Both the position numbers and the translations under genes were made by a program. From positions 18,767 through 82,766 of the forward strand of contig NZ_JACJSJ010000030.1 of the NCBI RefSeq assembly GCF_014698115.1: DNA of 64,000 bases, read 5' to 3'. This document shows, piece by piece, positions 8,992 to 18,302 of this stretch (positions are counted from its first letter, which is position 1; each line of letters starts with the position of its first letter). Origin of the DNA: Nostoc sp. FACHB-973 (lineage in GTDB: Bacteria; Cyanobacteriota; Cyanobacteriia; Cyanobacteriales; Nostocaceae). The notes under the pieces are model-generated. The model was not told the origin of the DNA. It saw only the letters and a program-made list of their open reading frames with translations, and ran no database searches.

Positions 8992-9010
8992 ACCAAATCG
9001 TAGATTTGGT
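8992..9010 (+). terminator. Short hairpin downstream of the peptide precursor
   Basis: ACCAAATC and GATTTGGT pair perfectly across a 3-base loop, 60 bases after the precursor stop. There is no T-run, so it may stabilise or end the transcript inefficiently, or simply be part of the repeat-rich spacer that follows. Confidence 0.4.
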
Positions 9011-9017
9011 GGTCTAC

Positions 9018-9078
9018 CCTTCTCTGCGAGAGGCTGCGCCAACGGGTTCTCCGTTCGCGTAGCGTCTCGTAGAGAAGG
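9018..9078. repeat. Cyanobacterial GCGTAGC/TCTCTGCGAGAG inverted repeat
   Basis: CCTTCTCTGCGAGAGGCTGC at the left pairs, with few mismatches, with GCGTAGCGTCTCGTAGAGAAGG-type sequence at the right, giving a stem of nearly 25 bp. Fragments of the same family occur near 19293-19322, 23742-23775 and 60575-60606. It is a dispersed non-coding palindromic repeat of filamentous cyanobacteria. Its neighbour (about 9095-9140) carries the related AGCGAAGCGTTAGCGAGTC motif. Confidence 0.75.
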
Positions 9079-9208
9079 AGTACAATCAGTCGCGTGTCTG
9101 AATCCCCGACTGATAGCGAAGCGTTAGCGAGTCATCGAGCGTCTTGATTCTGACTTCTGAATTCTTCTTCAACAATAGTCTCTAACAGCTTAGAACTGTA
9201 ATGTCTCT

Positions 9209-10036
9209 TTAACCGAAACGTCCACTGATATAGTCCTCAGCTTCTTTGGTTTGAGGAGAACTGAACATTTGCACTGTCGGACTGAACTCGACTAATTTTC
9301 CCCGACGTTTGCCATACTCGTCAATTTCTGTATTGAAGAAGGCGGTGAAATCTGCGACTCTGGAAGCTTGCTGCATGTTGTGAGTCACCATGATGATGGT
9401 GTATTGTTGCTTGAGTTCTAAACAGAGTTCTTCTACTTGACGGCTAGAAATGGGGTCGAGAGCAGAGCATGGTTCATCCATTAATAATACATCTGGCTTC
9501 ATGGCGATCGCTCTAGCAATGCAAAGCCGTTGCTGTTGTCCGCCAGATAACGCTGTACCCTTCTGTTTGAGTTTATCCTTAACTTCATCCCAGATGGCGG
9601 CGCGTCTGAGTGAATCTTCTACCAATTCGTCAATATTACCTTTATAACCGTTAGAGCGGGGACCAAAAGCAATATTTTCGTATATTGTCTTGGGGAAAGG
9701 ATTGGGTCTTTGAAAAACCATTCCGACTTGGCGTCGTAATTTTACAGAATTTATCTTCGGATCGTAAATATTGCGATCGCGATAATTCAACCTCCCCTCT
9801 ACCTTGGCTCCAGGGATTAAATCATTCATCCGATTGAAGCAACGCAATAGAGTACTTTTACCACATCCCGAAGGTCCAATAAAAGCAATAATTTGTTTTT
9901 CCGGAATCTTCAAGTAAACATCTATAAGTGCCAAAAATCCACCATAGTATACTTTTACTCCTTCAGCATTAAATACCGGATTTGCTTGTTCTATTGTGGC
10001 ACTATCTTGTTGACTTCTACTATTGCTATAAGTCAT
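9209..10036 (-). CDS. pstB: Phosphate ABC transporter ATPase PstB
   Basis: PstB is the cytoplasmic ATPase that drives high-affinity phosphate uptake through PstA and PstC. The 275-residue protein has Walker [10 protein letters not shown], the Q-loop region [10 protein letters not shown] typical of PstB, the signature [16 protein letters not shown], Walker [13 protein letters not shown] and the switch histidine in [10 protein letters not shown] 10036 is preferred over the in-frame upstream TTG (10072) because GGAGA lies just before it. It is the last gene of pstS-pstC-pstA-pstB. A hairpin repeat separates it from pstA, which may lower or adjust its expression relative to the upstream genes. 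Confidence 0.97.
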   Translation of the reverse strand: MTYSNSRSQQDSATIEQANPVFNAEGVKVYYGGFLALIDVYLKIPEKQIIAFIGPSGCGKSTLLRCFNRMNDLIPGAKVEGRLNYRDRNIYDPKINSVKLRRQVGMVFQRPNPFPKTIYENIAFGPRSNGYKGNIDELVEDSLRRAAIWDEVKDKLKQKGTALSGGQQQRLCIARAIAMKPDVLLMDEPCSALDPISSRQVEELCLELKQQYTIIMVTHNMQQASRVADFTAFFNTEIDEYGKRRGKLVEFSPTVQMFSSPQTKEAEDYISGRFG

Positions 10037-10087
10037 TTTCTCTGTCTCCAAATTTGCGTAAAATTTATCCAAGCCTTATTAATTCTG

Positions 10088-10119
10088 AATTCTGAATTCT
10101 GACTCCTGAATTCAGAATT
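10088..10119. repeat. GAATTC-type hairpin repeat between pstA and pstB
   Basis: AATTCTGAATTC and GAATTCAGAATT pair perfectly around an 8-base loop; one more copy of the left arm precedes it. The same family forms a perfect palindrome at 39407-39432. Inside an operon it would make a stable RNA stem at the intercistronic junction. Confidence 0.8.
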
Positions 10120-10131
10120 CTTCCCAATTAC

Positions 10132-11031
10132 CTAACTTATTGAAAAGCGCTGCCTGATATAAATTGCTAGACCATTTAAAACTAAAATCAAAAGTAACAA
10201 TGCAATAATTGTGGCTGCTGCTGCACTAGCAAAACCTGGTTCTGGACGAGTGATATAGCTGTAAATTTGAATAGGTAATGCCATAAATCTCTGGAACAAA
10301 CCAGGGTCAAAGGTGAGAAAACCCACAGCACCTACAACAATTAGAGACGCTGCATCACCAATTGCACGGGATACAGAAATAATCACCCCAGTCAAAATAC
10401 CGGGAATAGCATAAGGTATGACATGATTGCTAATCGTTCGCCATTTGGTAACACCTAATCCATAGGAAGCATTTCTGAGGGAATCTGGAACCGCGCGAAT
10501 TGCTTCTCTAGCTGTGACAATAATTACAGGTAAAGACAACAAAGATAAAGTCAACGCACCAGAAATCAAAGCTGGGCCAAACCCAAGCAAATAATTGAAA
10601 ACTCCTAAACCCAGCAATCCGTAGACAATAGAAGGCACACCCGCTAGATTACTGATATTAATCTCAATAATCGCTGTCCACCAAACTTTAGGTGCATACT
10701 CTTCTAGATATAAAGCAGCTCCCACACCAATGGGTACAGTGACTAAAATAACAATGACTCCTAGAAGGACACTACTAACAATAGCAGGACGAATGCCGCC
10801 TTGGTCAGGAAAACGAGAAGGTGTATCCGTGAGAAAGCCAGGTGACAAAAATCTCACTAGTCCGTCTTGGAAAATATCAAACAGTAGCAATGCCAGGATA
10901 AATAAACCAATTAGTAATCCTAACAAAAAAAGTACTTCAAATACTTTTCCTAAAGTCTCTCTTTGATCGACATTATCAGCAAATTCTGTTTCTGAATTCA
11001 AAGAATCATCTCGTTGATAACTTGTAGCCAT
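10132..11031 (-). CDS. pstA: Phosphate ABC transporter permease PstA
   Basis: PstA forms the transmembrane phosphate channel with PstC in the plasma membrane. The 299-residue protein has about six membrane helices and the ABC permease EAA-type loop (EAIRAVPDSLRNASYGLGVTK) that contacts PstB. Segments ISNLAGVPSIVYGLLGLGVF and SRAIGDAASLIVVGAV are typical of PstA. The start lies 5 bases after the pstC stop, so translation is likely coupled. Phosphate-starvation control by the SphR response regulator is known for this family in cyanobacteria; I could not locate a convincing Pho box here. Confidence 0.97.
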   Translation of the reverse strand: MATSYQRDDSLNSETEFADNVDQRETLGKVFEVLFLLGLLIGLFILALLLFDIFQDGLVRFLSPGFLTDTPSRFPDQGGIRPAIVSSVLLGVIVILVTVPIGVGAALYLEEYAPKVWWTAIIEINISNLAGVPSIVYGLLGLGVFNYLLGFGPALISGALTLSLLSLPVIIVTAREAIRAVPDSLRNASYGLGVTKWRTISNHVIPYAIPGILTGVIISVSRAIGDAASLIVVGAVGFLTFDPGLFQRFMALPIQIYSYITRPEPGFASAAAATIIALLLLILVLNGLAIYIRQRFSIS

Positions 11032-11036
11032 GTCTA

Positions 11037-11978
11037 TTACTCGTACTTTTCTTTAAAGCGATTAGCGATCCAATAACTAACAATATTCAAAGTTAGGGTA
11101 ATTAAAAACAAAACAGCGCCTACAGCATATAATGTCTTGAAATTAAGACTACCGCGTGGACTATCACCACCAGAAATTTGCGCCATGTAAGCGGTCATTG
11201 TTTCTATTGATTCTGCAAAGTTAATAGTTAGTTTCGGTTGCAGTCCCGCAGCAATTAACACAGTCATTGTTTCGCCAACAGCGCGAGAAATGCCCAAAAT
11301 AATCGAGGCTATAATTCCAGAAAGTGCGGCTGGGAGGACTACTTTAAAAATGGTTTCTAGTTTAGTGATACCTATAGCATAAGCTCCTTCTCGCAAAGAA
11401 CGTGGAACTGCTCGAATGGCATCTAAGCTGATAGAACCAACCGTAGGAGTAATCATTACCCCCATCATTAACCCAGCACTCAAGGCGTTGAAAATTTCTA
11501 GAGGGATAATATTCCGCAGTAATGGTGTAACAAATAACAGCGCAAAGTAACCATAGACTACCGTTGGTACTCCTGCTAAAAGTTCCACTGCGGGACGTAA
11601 AACTGCTGCTACTTTGGGTTGAGCATATTCACTCAAATAAATGGCAGAAGATAAGCCTAAAGGAATAGCAACTGCCATAGCGATCGCAGTAGTCAAGAAA
11701 GTACCATTAATCAAAGGCCAAATACCAAAATGTCTCTCTGCAAATAGAGGTGTCCACTTTGTATCTAGAAAGAATTGGGCAAACGAAACTTCTTGAAAAA
11801 AACCGAATGTCTCCTGAAAGATAATTAAGACAATACCAAAGGTAGTCAAAACAGAAACTAAAGCACAACAAAATAAAATCACTGCAACAATCTTTTCGGA
11901 AATATCTTCAGATACATTCTTATCCAGTGACTCCCTAAAGCGTCGATCAAAATCGTCTTGAGAATTTGTATTTTGCAT
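11037..11978 (-). CDS. pstC: Phosphate ABC transporter permease PstC
   Basis: PstC is the partner of PstA in the phosphate channel. The 313-residue protein has a polar N-terminal tail, six or so membrane helices and the cytoplasmic EAA-type loop ([22 protein letters not shown]). [19 protein letters not shown] and [18 protein letters not shown] match PstC well. I chose ATG 11978 over the TTG two codons upstream. It lies between pstS and pstA on the same strand with short spacers, giving the usual pstS-C-A-B order. Identification is secure from both motifs and context. Confidence 0.97.
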   Translation of the reverse strand: MQNTNSQDDFDRRFRESLDKNVSEDISEKIVAVILFCCALVSVLTTFGIVLIIFQETFGFFQEVSFAQFFLDTKWTPLFAERHFGIWPLINGTFLTTAIAMAVAIPLGLSSAIYLSEYAQPKVAAVLRPAVELLAGVPTVVYGYFALLFVTPLLRNIIPLEIFNALSAGLMMGVMITPTVGSISLDAIRAVPRSLREGAYAIGITKLETIFKVVLPAALSGIIASIILGISRAVGETMTVLIAAGLQPKLTINFAESIETMTAYMAQISGGDSPRGSLNFKTLYAVGAVLFLITLTLNIVSYWIANRFKEKYE

Positions 11979-12027
11979 AAACAATTAATTATTCAGTACA
12001 ATCAGACTACAATGACTGGAACTCTCT

Positions 12028-13029
12028 TTATATGAAGTTTGTGATTGGTTCACCTGGTTTGGCTTTTTTGAATTTTGTCCCCGTTTCACCAGTAGCGAAT
12101 TTTTGTTTTACCTTAACGTAAGCCTCATCGGGTAAAGCCACATAACCAACACTATCTACCCACTTCCAAGAATTTTCTAGATAAAAATCTACAAATTCTT
12201 TGACTGCTGGTTTCGTATCTAAAGATTTTTTACTTACATAGATAAACAAAGGACGAGACAAAGGTGTGTAGATATTTTTGATCACATTATCTACCGGGAC
12301 CGGTTTTTGACATTTTCCTAAAGGACTTTCTACAGCAACTAAATTGAGCTTTTCTTGGTTTTGAATGTAGTAAGATATTCCTACATAACCCAACGAAAAT
12401 TCATCTCCTGACACTCCTTGCACTAGTAAATTTTGATTATGACTGGGAGTGTAGTCTGTACGACCATTCTTAGCTTTGCCAGTAACAGCTTGAGTCAAAT
12501 AATCGAATGTTCCAGTATCAGACGCTGGAGCATATAGCTTGAGTTTTTCATTAGGAAATTTGGGATTTACTTGATTCCAATTCAATATTTTGCCATCTGA
12601 TTTAGCACTCCAAATCTTGTCTAATTCCTTGATAGTTAGACATTTGGCAAAATTATTTTTACGATTGGCAATCACAGCAATTCCATCTAAAGCTATAGGT
12701 AATTCAACAAACTCAATATTCTTACTTTGACATTTCTTGATTTCTTCATCTCTAATGGTACGAGAAGCACCAGCTATATCAATATCACCATTACAAAATT
12801 TACTGAAACCTCCACCAGTACCACTTGAGGCCACACTAACTTTAGCTTCAGGTTTGCTTCTACCATATTCTTCTGCAACTGCTAAAGAAACAGGAAAACC
12901 TACAGCTGCACCATCAATACTTACCTGACTTTTCAATTCCTGTCCACTGCTACAAGCACTAATGCTACTAGCAACAAGCATTAAAGACGTTAACAAGAAG
13001 CTATTTTTAAATCCGCTACGAAAGCTCAT
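12028..13029 (-). CDS. pstS: Phosphate-binding lipoprotein PstS
   Basis: PstS captures phosphate in the periplasm and delivers it to PstAC. The 333-residue protein has a lipoprotein signal (hydrophobic FLLTSLMLVASSI and the lipobox SISAC). The substrate-binding fold carries phosphate-contact segments VASSGTGGGFSKFCNGDIDI, GASRTI and SDTGTFDY. Its form, with FVELPIALDGIAVIANRKN, is the cyanobacterial PstS type of about 330-380 residues. It heads the pst operon. A miniature inverted-repeat element (13091-13231) sits just upstream and could disturb or supply promoter elements. Confidence 0.96.
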   Translation of the reverse strand: MSFRSGFKNSFLLTSLMLVASSISACSSGQELKSQVSIDGAAVGFPVSLAVAEEYGRSKPEAKVSVASSGTGGGFSKFCNGDIDIAGASRTIRDEEIKKCQSKNIEFVELPIALDGIAVIANRKNNFAKCLTIKELDKIWSAKSDGKILNWNQVNPKFPNEKLKLYAPASDTGTFDYLTQAVTGKAKNGRTDYTPSHNQNLLVQGVSGDEFSLGYVGISYYIQNQEKLNLVAVESPLGKCQKPVPVDNVIKNIYTPLSRPLFIYVSKKSLDTKPAVKEFVDFYLENSWKWVDSVGYVALPDEAYVKVKQKFATGETGTKFKKAKPGEPITNFI

Positions 13030-13090
13030 AAATTATCAATTAAGGTAAAGTGACACCAAATTTCTGATACTTTTTATCTACTTGTATTTA

Positions 13091-13231
13091 GAGGATGTTT
13101 GAAAAATCAAAATATCTACTCAAAACCTTTGGCAATACCTATGAAGAGAGGCTTTGAAACCCCCATTTGTAGGTAAGGGGGTTAGGTTCTGAGGCTTTTG
13201 ACGTTTCATACAATACTTTTAAAACATCCTC
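13091..13231. mobile_element. Miniature inverted-repeat element (MITE) upstream of pstS
   Basis: GAGGATGTTT at 13091-13100 is mirrored exactly by AAACATCCTC at 13222-13231, and the bases just inside also pair loosely (GAAAAA versus CTTTTA). The 141-bp interior encodes nothing. Terminal repeats starting GAGGATGTTTxAAAA are typical of non-autonomous elements related to cyanobacterial insertion sequences. No clear target duplication is visible. Confidence 0.7.
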
Positions 13232-13236
13232 AAAAC

Positions 13237-14394
13237 TTATGCTTTTTTGCCAGCTTGAACTTTGTCAAAAATCGCCCCATCCACAAAAAACTTTTTCTCG
13301 ATATTATCCCAACCACCTAAATCTTGAGATGTGAATAAAGTGTCAATTTTGGGATATTCTGATAATACTTCTTGGGCAACGGTGGGGTTAACAGGACGAT
13401 ATTGTAATTTAGCGAATTCTCGTTGAGCTTCTGCCGAATAAAGGTAGTCAACAAATGCTTGTGCAACTTTTCTTGTCCCGTGCTTATCAATGTTTTTATC
13501 AACTAAGGCGACAGGGTTATCAATAGAAATATTGATTTTTGGTACAACATAAGGCAGTTTTGTTCCAGTTTTTTCCGCCAAAATTACTTCATTTTCGTAG
13601 GTAATTAAGACATCTCCCTGACCTTTTTGGAAAAATAAATCGCTAGCTTCACGAGCATCTTTTGTCAGTGATGGGGTGTTTTTATAGACTTTGGTGACAT
13701 AATCTAATGCTGTTGTCTCGTCACCTCCTGCTTGAGTCACCGAACCCCACAAACCTAAGAATTCCCAAATAGCAATACCAGAAGTTTTTGGATTAGCCGC
13801 AATCAATGTGATGCCATCTTTTGCTAAGTCTTGCCAAGTATAGATGCCTTTAGGATTACCTTCGCGGGTTACGATAGTAGCAACGGATCTGCTAACGATA
13901 CCATTTCTGGGAGATTTGATTTCCCAACCTGATTTAATTAAACCTGCTTGCTGAATTTTATTTACATCCAGGGGAAGTGCCAAATGTACTATGTCTGCTT
14001 CTTGTGAACCGGCAATGACAGCAGCCGCTTGAGCGCCAGAACCCCCATAACTTTGCTCAAATGTGACGTTTTGGTTGTGTTCTTGCTTCCATTTTTCCAC
14101 AAATTTAGGAATTATCTGATCGTGAGCTGCTTTAGTAACGGAAAAGGAAACAATTCTCAGCTTTACATCAGCTTTAGTAGCTGAGCTGCTTCCCGAACAG
14201 GAGGCAACTAACATACTTAAAACAGCGCCTATTAGCAACAGACTTACGAAGCTTTGGATAGTACGTCCATTGAACCAACTTCTGATTCGACGTTGGTACG
14301 AAAATTGCATAGCATCCAAAGTTTTATTGGCATAAATCTGCATTACCTGAGTTAGGTATTTACCTACTTGTGTCAGTTGTTGCGACTCGCTCAT
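13237..14394 (-). CDS. sbpA: Sulfate ABC transporter periplasmic binding protein
   Basis: The protein binds sulfate (or thiosulfate) for the CysTWA importer. The 385-residue product has a membrane-crossing lipoprotein-type signal after about 45 residues (FVSLLLIGAVLSMLVASC) and the SbpA fold. The fold includes VSFSVTKAAHDQIIPKF, EQSYGGSGAQAAAVIAG, ADIVHLALPLDV, ANPKTSGIAIWEFL and GQGDVLITYENEVI. The N-terminal extension before the signal is longer than usual; the methionine at MQFSYQ is an alternative start, but GGGGTGA precedes the ATG at 14394. The permease and ATPase genes are not adjacent. A MITE separates it from pstS, so the two binding-protein genes are probably independent. Confidence 0.93.
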   Translation of the reverse strand: MSESQQLTQVGKYLTQVMQIYANKTLDAMQFSYQRRIRSWFNGRTIQSFVSLLLIGAVLSMLVASCSGSSSATKADVKLRIVSFSVTKAAHDQIIPKFVEKWKQEHNQNVTFEQSYGGSGAQAAAVIAGSQEADIVHLALPLDVNKIQQAGLIKSGWEIKSPRNGIVSRSVATIVTREGNPKGIYTWQDLAKDGITLIAANPKTSGIAIWEFLGLWGSVTQAGGDETTALDYVTKVYKNTPSLTKDAREASDLFFQKGQGDVLITYENEVILAEKTGTKLPYVVPKINISIDNPVALVDKNIDKHGTRKVAQAFVDYLYSAEAQREFAKLQYRPVNPTVAQEVLSEYPKIDTLFTSQDLGGWDNIEKKFFVDGAIFDKVQAGKKA

Positions 14395-14822
14395 CAGAAT
14401 TCACCCCTAAATCTACGGTATTTCTAGTTAGATACCGTAATTATGAGAATTATAGAGTATATAGAACAATAATTTTCATCTAGCTTGAAATTTTTTTACT
14501 ACAGCTATTTTCAGGTAGATGACGATACTACAATAGTCTGATGTTGCTTTTAATGTTATAAATAATACATTTTATTTCAATCTAGCATCTGAAAAAATAG
14601 CCTTTGAGGTTATATTTAAGTATTTATTCGGTTATTTATTTTTAACTAAGTAGTTATTCTTTTAATAAGACAGAGTATTGATTTGGTAAATACTGCCTCA
14701 CCTAGTTTCTTATTCACAATAGGTTCCTATTCCAGCAGATATTGCTCAAAGTAATACTCATTTTTTTGTCAATCTTTGTATTAAGAATAAGTTCCCAAGC
14801 TCAGAGAAATTAAAGGCTAGTG
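14395..14822. other. 428-base divergent promoter region
   Basis: AT-rich spacer between sbpA (minus) and the lyase gene (plus). No hairpin, repeat or conserved operator was recognised. It must hold both promoters. Confidence 0.4.
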
Positions 14823-15365
14823 ATGAATCATAACAATAACGAGAAAATATCTCAGGAAAAAGAATTTTTAATTAAAAATTTTCTCCAAGAATCAAATGGC
14901 AACTGGTGTTCTCAGCGACGGTACTATGCACTGCCAAATGGCAAAATTAAGGAAATAACAAAAACAGTTACTATGCGCTTTCTAGATCGAGGAAGCCCTG
15001 AATTAACCGACCTAGCAAAACTGCATGAATTGGATGAGAGTGCCGAACTGACTTGTGGTTCCTACGTCGAATGGAACACAGTAGATGCAGAAACAGGTGA
15101 GCAAGGTTCTAAGCGTTGGACGGTATTAGGCAGTTTGGGAACAACTATGTATTTTGGTCGCAATTTTCCTGTACCTAAGTTAGTAGTAGCTGAATACTAC
15201 TTTCGAGATGCCAACACAATATACTTATGGACAGAAGAAAATGGCGCTCTTTTTGAGGAAGAATTAAAAATGATTGGTAAGAAATATCGCACCCGGCAAA
15301 CTGTCATTTCCCGTGGTGGTGAACAGCAAATGATTGCTCAGTATTTGGAAAAGATTATTCAATAA
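14823..15365 (+). CDS. Phycobiliprotein chromophore lyase, CpcS/CpeS family
   Basis: The family attaches phycocyanobilin or a related bilin to conserved cysteines (usually Cys84) of phycobiliproteins. The 180-residue protein shows the lipocalin-like CpcS signature: FLQESNGNWCSQRRYYALP, LHELDESAELTCGSYVEWNT, a central glycine-rich GSLGTTMYFGRNFPVPKLVV, and the C-terminal FEEELKMIGKKYRTRQTVIS with GGEQQMIAQYLEKII. ATG 14823 is chosen over the adjacent GTG because AAGG precedes it by eight bases. It stands alone, not in a cpc or cpe operon. Which phycobiliprotein subunit it serves cannot be read from the sequence. Confidence 0.88.
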   Translation: MNHNNNEKISQEKEFLIKNFLQESNGNWCSQRRYYALPNGKIKEITKTVTMRFLDRGSPELTDLAKLHELDESAELTCGSYVEWNTVDAETGEQGSKRWTVLGSLGTTMYFGRNFPVPKLVVAEYYFRDANTIYLWTEENGALFEEELKMIGKKYRTRQTVISRGGEQQMIAQYLEKIIQ

Positions 15366-15554
15366 ATTATACTAATTGGAATTTTATACTTGAGATTTTA
15401 GATTGTCAAAAAATTATCTTTAACTCCTTTGAGTACTTCATCTGTAACATTCCTTGTTCAAATTGGTTTTATTAATTAAAAATGCCAGAAAACAGGAAAA
15501 GAATAGTGTTAAAGTAGACTCGGCGATCGCCAAAATAATTTATCTCCAATTAAC

Positions 15555-16853
15555 CTAATCATTACATCTAATCGGTACAGTCAACTCCCAATAATTTGTA
15601 GCTTGTTTCATATTCATTGATAAAAGCTTGGGATCTCCCAAATCCAAAACATCTTCAGGAGTAGTTGGAGTAATTCCCAAGCATTTGATAATTTCTGTAC
15701 CAATTGCTCTTGCTAATGGTGGCGGAACTGCATTCCCTACCTGTCTTGCACCATGCCATTTAGTAATATGAAAACGAAACCAATCGGGAAACCCATGTAA
15801 TCGTGCCATTTCGCGTACCGTAATGCAGCGAGGCTGACTATAATGAATGGGTCTTGGAGAAGTATGTGCGCCATGAGCAGCATCAGTTCCTGCTCTTAAA
15901 GTGTTGGCTATGCCATTTTCTGCAAGTTTGAAGAAGTGAGAAATAGGTTCTTTCTTTCCTTGTTCTGTTACTTGAAATCTAGCCCGTGAAATCTGCGAAT
16001 GATTAGTTCTCATGCTAGAAGTCAAAACAGAGGGATTCCAATTTCTCTTGTAGCCAAAGTGCCAGCTGCTATCATCTAAACATCTCATTTCTCGTGCATA
16101 GTTGCTGGGATTGCTCCATTTTTCTGTTTCTACGCAATCACTAGATAATAACTCCTCAAATTCTTCTGCTTCTGGTAAATCTCCAAGGGCATCGCAACAA
16201 GAAGGAGTCAGAGGTAAAATAGGATTGGCTAATGTCCCACAAGTTGATTTACTAGATGGGGTAGGATACTTAGGCAAAACAAAACCTTTCTTTGCACCAA
16301 TGATAAATAATCTTTCTCGCCTTTGTGGTACCCCATAATCAGCAGCATTCAAAACTTTCCACGGTAAACGGATTTTATAGCCATTTTTTTTGAAAGTTTT
16401 GATTAGCTCAGACAAAAAACATTTATGTTTCCCAACTGTTAAGCCTTTAACATTTTCAAAAACAAAATAAGAAGGTTCTAATTCTAAGACAATTCTGATA
16501 AAATCTTTGACCAAAAAATTTCTGGGATCGTCTAATGCTCTCCGGCCGATATAGGAGTAACCTTGACACGGTGAACCAGAAATTATAGTTTCGATATTTT
16601 GGTTGCCAATTCCAGTTCTTTCCCGAATCTCTTTCCCCGATAATTCAGTTATCGAACAAGGTAATACCACACAATGAGGGAAATTAAACTTATGAACAAC
16701 CGCATGAACTGGATCGATTTCAACAGCAGCTTTCACATCAAAACCAGCTTGTTCAAATCCTAAACTTAGCCCTCCTGCGCCGGCAAATAAATCTATTACT
16801 ATTGGTCTTTTTAGCTGCTCTTTCATTTTTTTGTCGATGAGCTTTCTGGGCAT
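15555..16853 (-). CDS. DNA (cytosine-5) methyltransferase, apparently solitary
   Basis: The enzyme transfers a methyl group from SAM to cytosine C5 in a specific DNA site. The 432-residue protein has the motifs in order: motif I DLFAGAGGLSLGFEQAGF (about 21-38), motif IV SPCQGYS with the catalytic cysteine (PCQ 95-97), motif VI ENV (133-135), motif VIII QRRERLF (177-183), a target-recognition region and motif X QVGNAVPPPLARAIG. No restriction endonuclease is encoded nearby, so it is probably an orphan or regulatory methylase. Its target sequence cannot be derived from sequence alone. The spacer beyond its start contains GCTGTTAGCGGTAGCGGGGCG repeat sequence. Confidence 0.93.
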   Translation of the reverse strand: MPRKLIDKKMKEQLKRPIVIDLFAGAGGLSLGFEQAGFDVKAAVEIDPVHAVVHKFNFPHCVVLPCSITELSGKEIRERTGIGNQNIETIISGSPCQGYSYIGRRALDDPRNFLVKDFIRIVLELEPSYFVFENVKGLTVGKHKCFLSELIKTFKKNGYKIRLPWKVLNAADYGVPQRRERLFIIGAKKGFVLPKYPTPSSKSTCGTLANPILPLTPSCCDALGDLPEAEEFEELLSSDCVETEKWSNPSNYAREMRCLDDSSWHFGYKRNWNPSVLTSSMRTNHSQISRARFQVTEQGKKEPISHFFKLAENGIANTLRAGTDAAHGAHTSPRPIHYSQPRCITVREMARLHGFPDWFRFHITKWHGARQVGNAVPPPLARAIGTEIIKCLGITPTTPEDVLDLGDPKLLSMNMKQATNYWELTVPIRCND

Positions 16854-16997
16854 TGGAAAGTGCTGAGTGCTGTTAGCGGTAGCGGGGCGTTTAGCCTGTG
16901 CTGAGTTAAGAGTTAAGAGTTAGGAGTATATTATTCTCCCCTCCGCCCCTTTGCTCCCTCATCCCCCTCATCTCCCCTACTCCCCACTCCCCACTCC

Positions 16998-18167
16998 CTA
17001 CTCCCCACTCCAGGGCAACATTCCCAAAATTTCTTGAGCAGCCCGATCGCACACGCCAATTTCTCCCAAACACCGCCGCATCTCTTGATAATCTGCCAAA
17101 GTTTGCTGCCTGCGACTGGGATTGACTAGCAATTCCATCGCTGCTTGAATAATATTTTCTGGTGTGGCTTGCTCTTGTAAAAATTCTGGCACAATTGGCT
17201 TCATCACTACCAAATTAGGTGGCGATGCAAAAGTTATAGAACCTTTGAGGAATTTACGACCTAACCAAACAGTTATGGGATTTAGGCGATAAACTACAAC
17301 TTGCGGCACGTTTAACAAGGCAAGTTCTAAGTTGACGGTACCAGATTTGCTAATGGCTAAATCAGCAGCAGCAAAAACTTCCTTTTGTTGAGCTGATAAA
17401 ACTGTAGCCCGCAAACCGTAACGCTCAATTGCCTCCTCGATTGGCTGTCTGTAGATTTCCAGAGACAGGGGAATCCAAAAATGAACTTCGGGTAATTTAG
17501 CTTGAATAGTTTGGGCAGCTTGAAAAATTATTGGTAAAAGATATTTTAATTCTTGGCGGCGAGAGGCGGGAAGTAGAGCGATCGCAATTTGTTCTGGTGC
17601 AATCCCCAGTGTTGCACGCGCTGCTTGGCGACTGGGAGCGTCTTGCATCCGGTCAACTAGAGGATGCCCTACCCAACTAACTTCTGCCCCTTGCTGGCGA
17701 TAGTAACGAGCTTCTTCTGGAAAAATTGCTAATAGTTTGTCTGTGAAACCAACAAGTCGGTTAGTGTTACGCAAATTCAATGACCAAGCCCACTCCTGCG
17801 GAGCAATGTAATATACCACGGGTACGTGTGGTAAATTTTGTTGCATAAAAGTGCCAATCCCCAGATTTGGGCCTATGTAGTCAATCAAAACTACCAAATC
17901 TGGTGGATTTTGTTTTAGGGAAGCGATCGCCCGTCGTTGCACCTGGAGAGTGGGCAAAACATAAGGCAATCCTTCCAGAATACCCATTGAGCCGATACTA
18001 CTAGTATTGCCCAGCAGAGTTGCCCCAGCCTCCAGCATTTTTTCGCCACCCAGCGCCAAAATCTCTAATTCCAACCCCATCGCCACAGCTTGACGCTTGA
18101 GCGCTGTAATTAGCAGCGACCCTTGCAAATCGCCAGATACTTCTCCAGTGCTGATAAATATCCGCAT
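16998..18167 (-). CDS. lpxB: Lipid-A-disaccharide synthase LpxB
   Basis: LpxB joins lipid X and UDP-diacylglucosamine to the disaccharide of lipid A. The protein of about 389 residues starts MRIFISTGEVSGDLQGS, the nucleotide-binding GT-B opening of LpxB. It continues through LVVLIDYIGPNLGIG, YYIAPQEWAWS and the C-terminal SGTVNLELALLNVPQVVVYR. ATG 18167 is preferred to the TTG at 18179. It is last in bamA-lpxC-fabZ-lpxA-lpxB, separated from lpxA by a palindromic repeat. The cyanobacterial outer membrane uses a simple lipid A made by this pathway. Confidence 0.96.
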   Translation of the reverse strand: MRIFISTGEVSGDLQGSLLITALKRQAVAMGLELEILALGGEKMLEAGATLLGNTSSIGSMGILEGLPYVLPTLQVQRRAIASLKQNPPDLVVLIDYIGPNLGIGTFMQQNLPHVPVVYYIAPQEWAWSLNLRNTNRLVGFTDKLLAIFPEEARYYRQQGAEVSWVGHPLVDRMQDAPSRQAARATLGIAPEQIAIALLPASRRQELKYLLPIIFQAAQTIQAKLPEVHFWIPLSLEIYRQPIEEAIERYGLRATVLSAQQKEVFAAADLAISKSGTVNLELALLNVPQVVVYRLNPITVWLGRKFLKGSITFASPPNLVVMKPIVPEFLQEQATPENIIQAAMELLVNPSRRQQTLADYQEMRRCLGEIGVCDRAAQEILGMLPWSGE

Positions 18168-18270
18168 TTGATAATTCAAGTTAGGAGTTAAGAGTTAAAA
18201 GTGAGGAGTTAAAAGTGAGGAGTTAGAAGTCAAAAAATTTAATTTATCAACTCATAACTCCTAACTTTTG

Positions 18271-18296
18271 TACAGACGCGATTAATCGCGTCTGTA
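18271..18296. repeat. Perfect 26-bp palindrome between lpxA and lpxB
   Basis: TACAGACGCGATT followed by its exact complement. It is the common Nostocales GACGCGATTAATCGCGTC repeat. At this intercistronic position it would form a strong RNA hairpin and could affect lpxB expression. Tandem AGTTAGGAGTTA-type sequence precedes it (about 18180-18235). Confidence 0.85.
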
Positions 18297-18302
18297 TCTA
18301 AC

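Noticed and set aside
13030..13090. Pho box upstream of pstS
   Set aside because: TTAA-containing sequence is present but I could not find the three regular 11-bp direct repeats expected for SphR binding.
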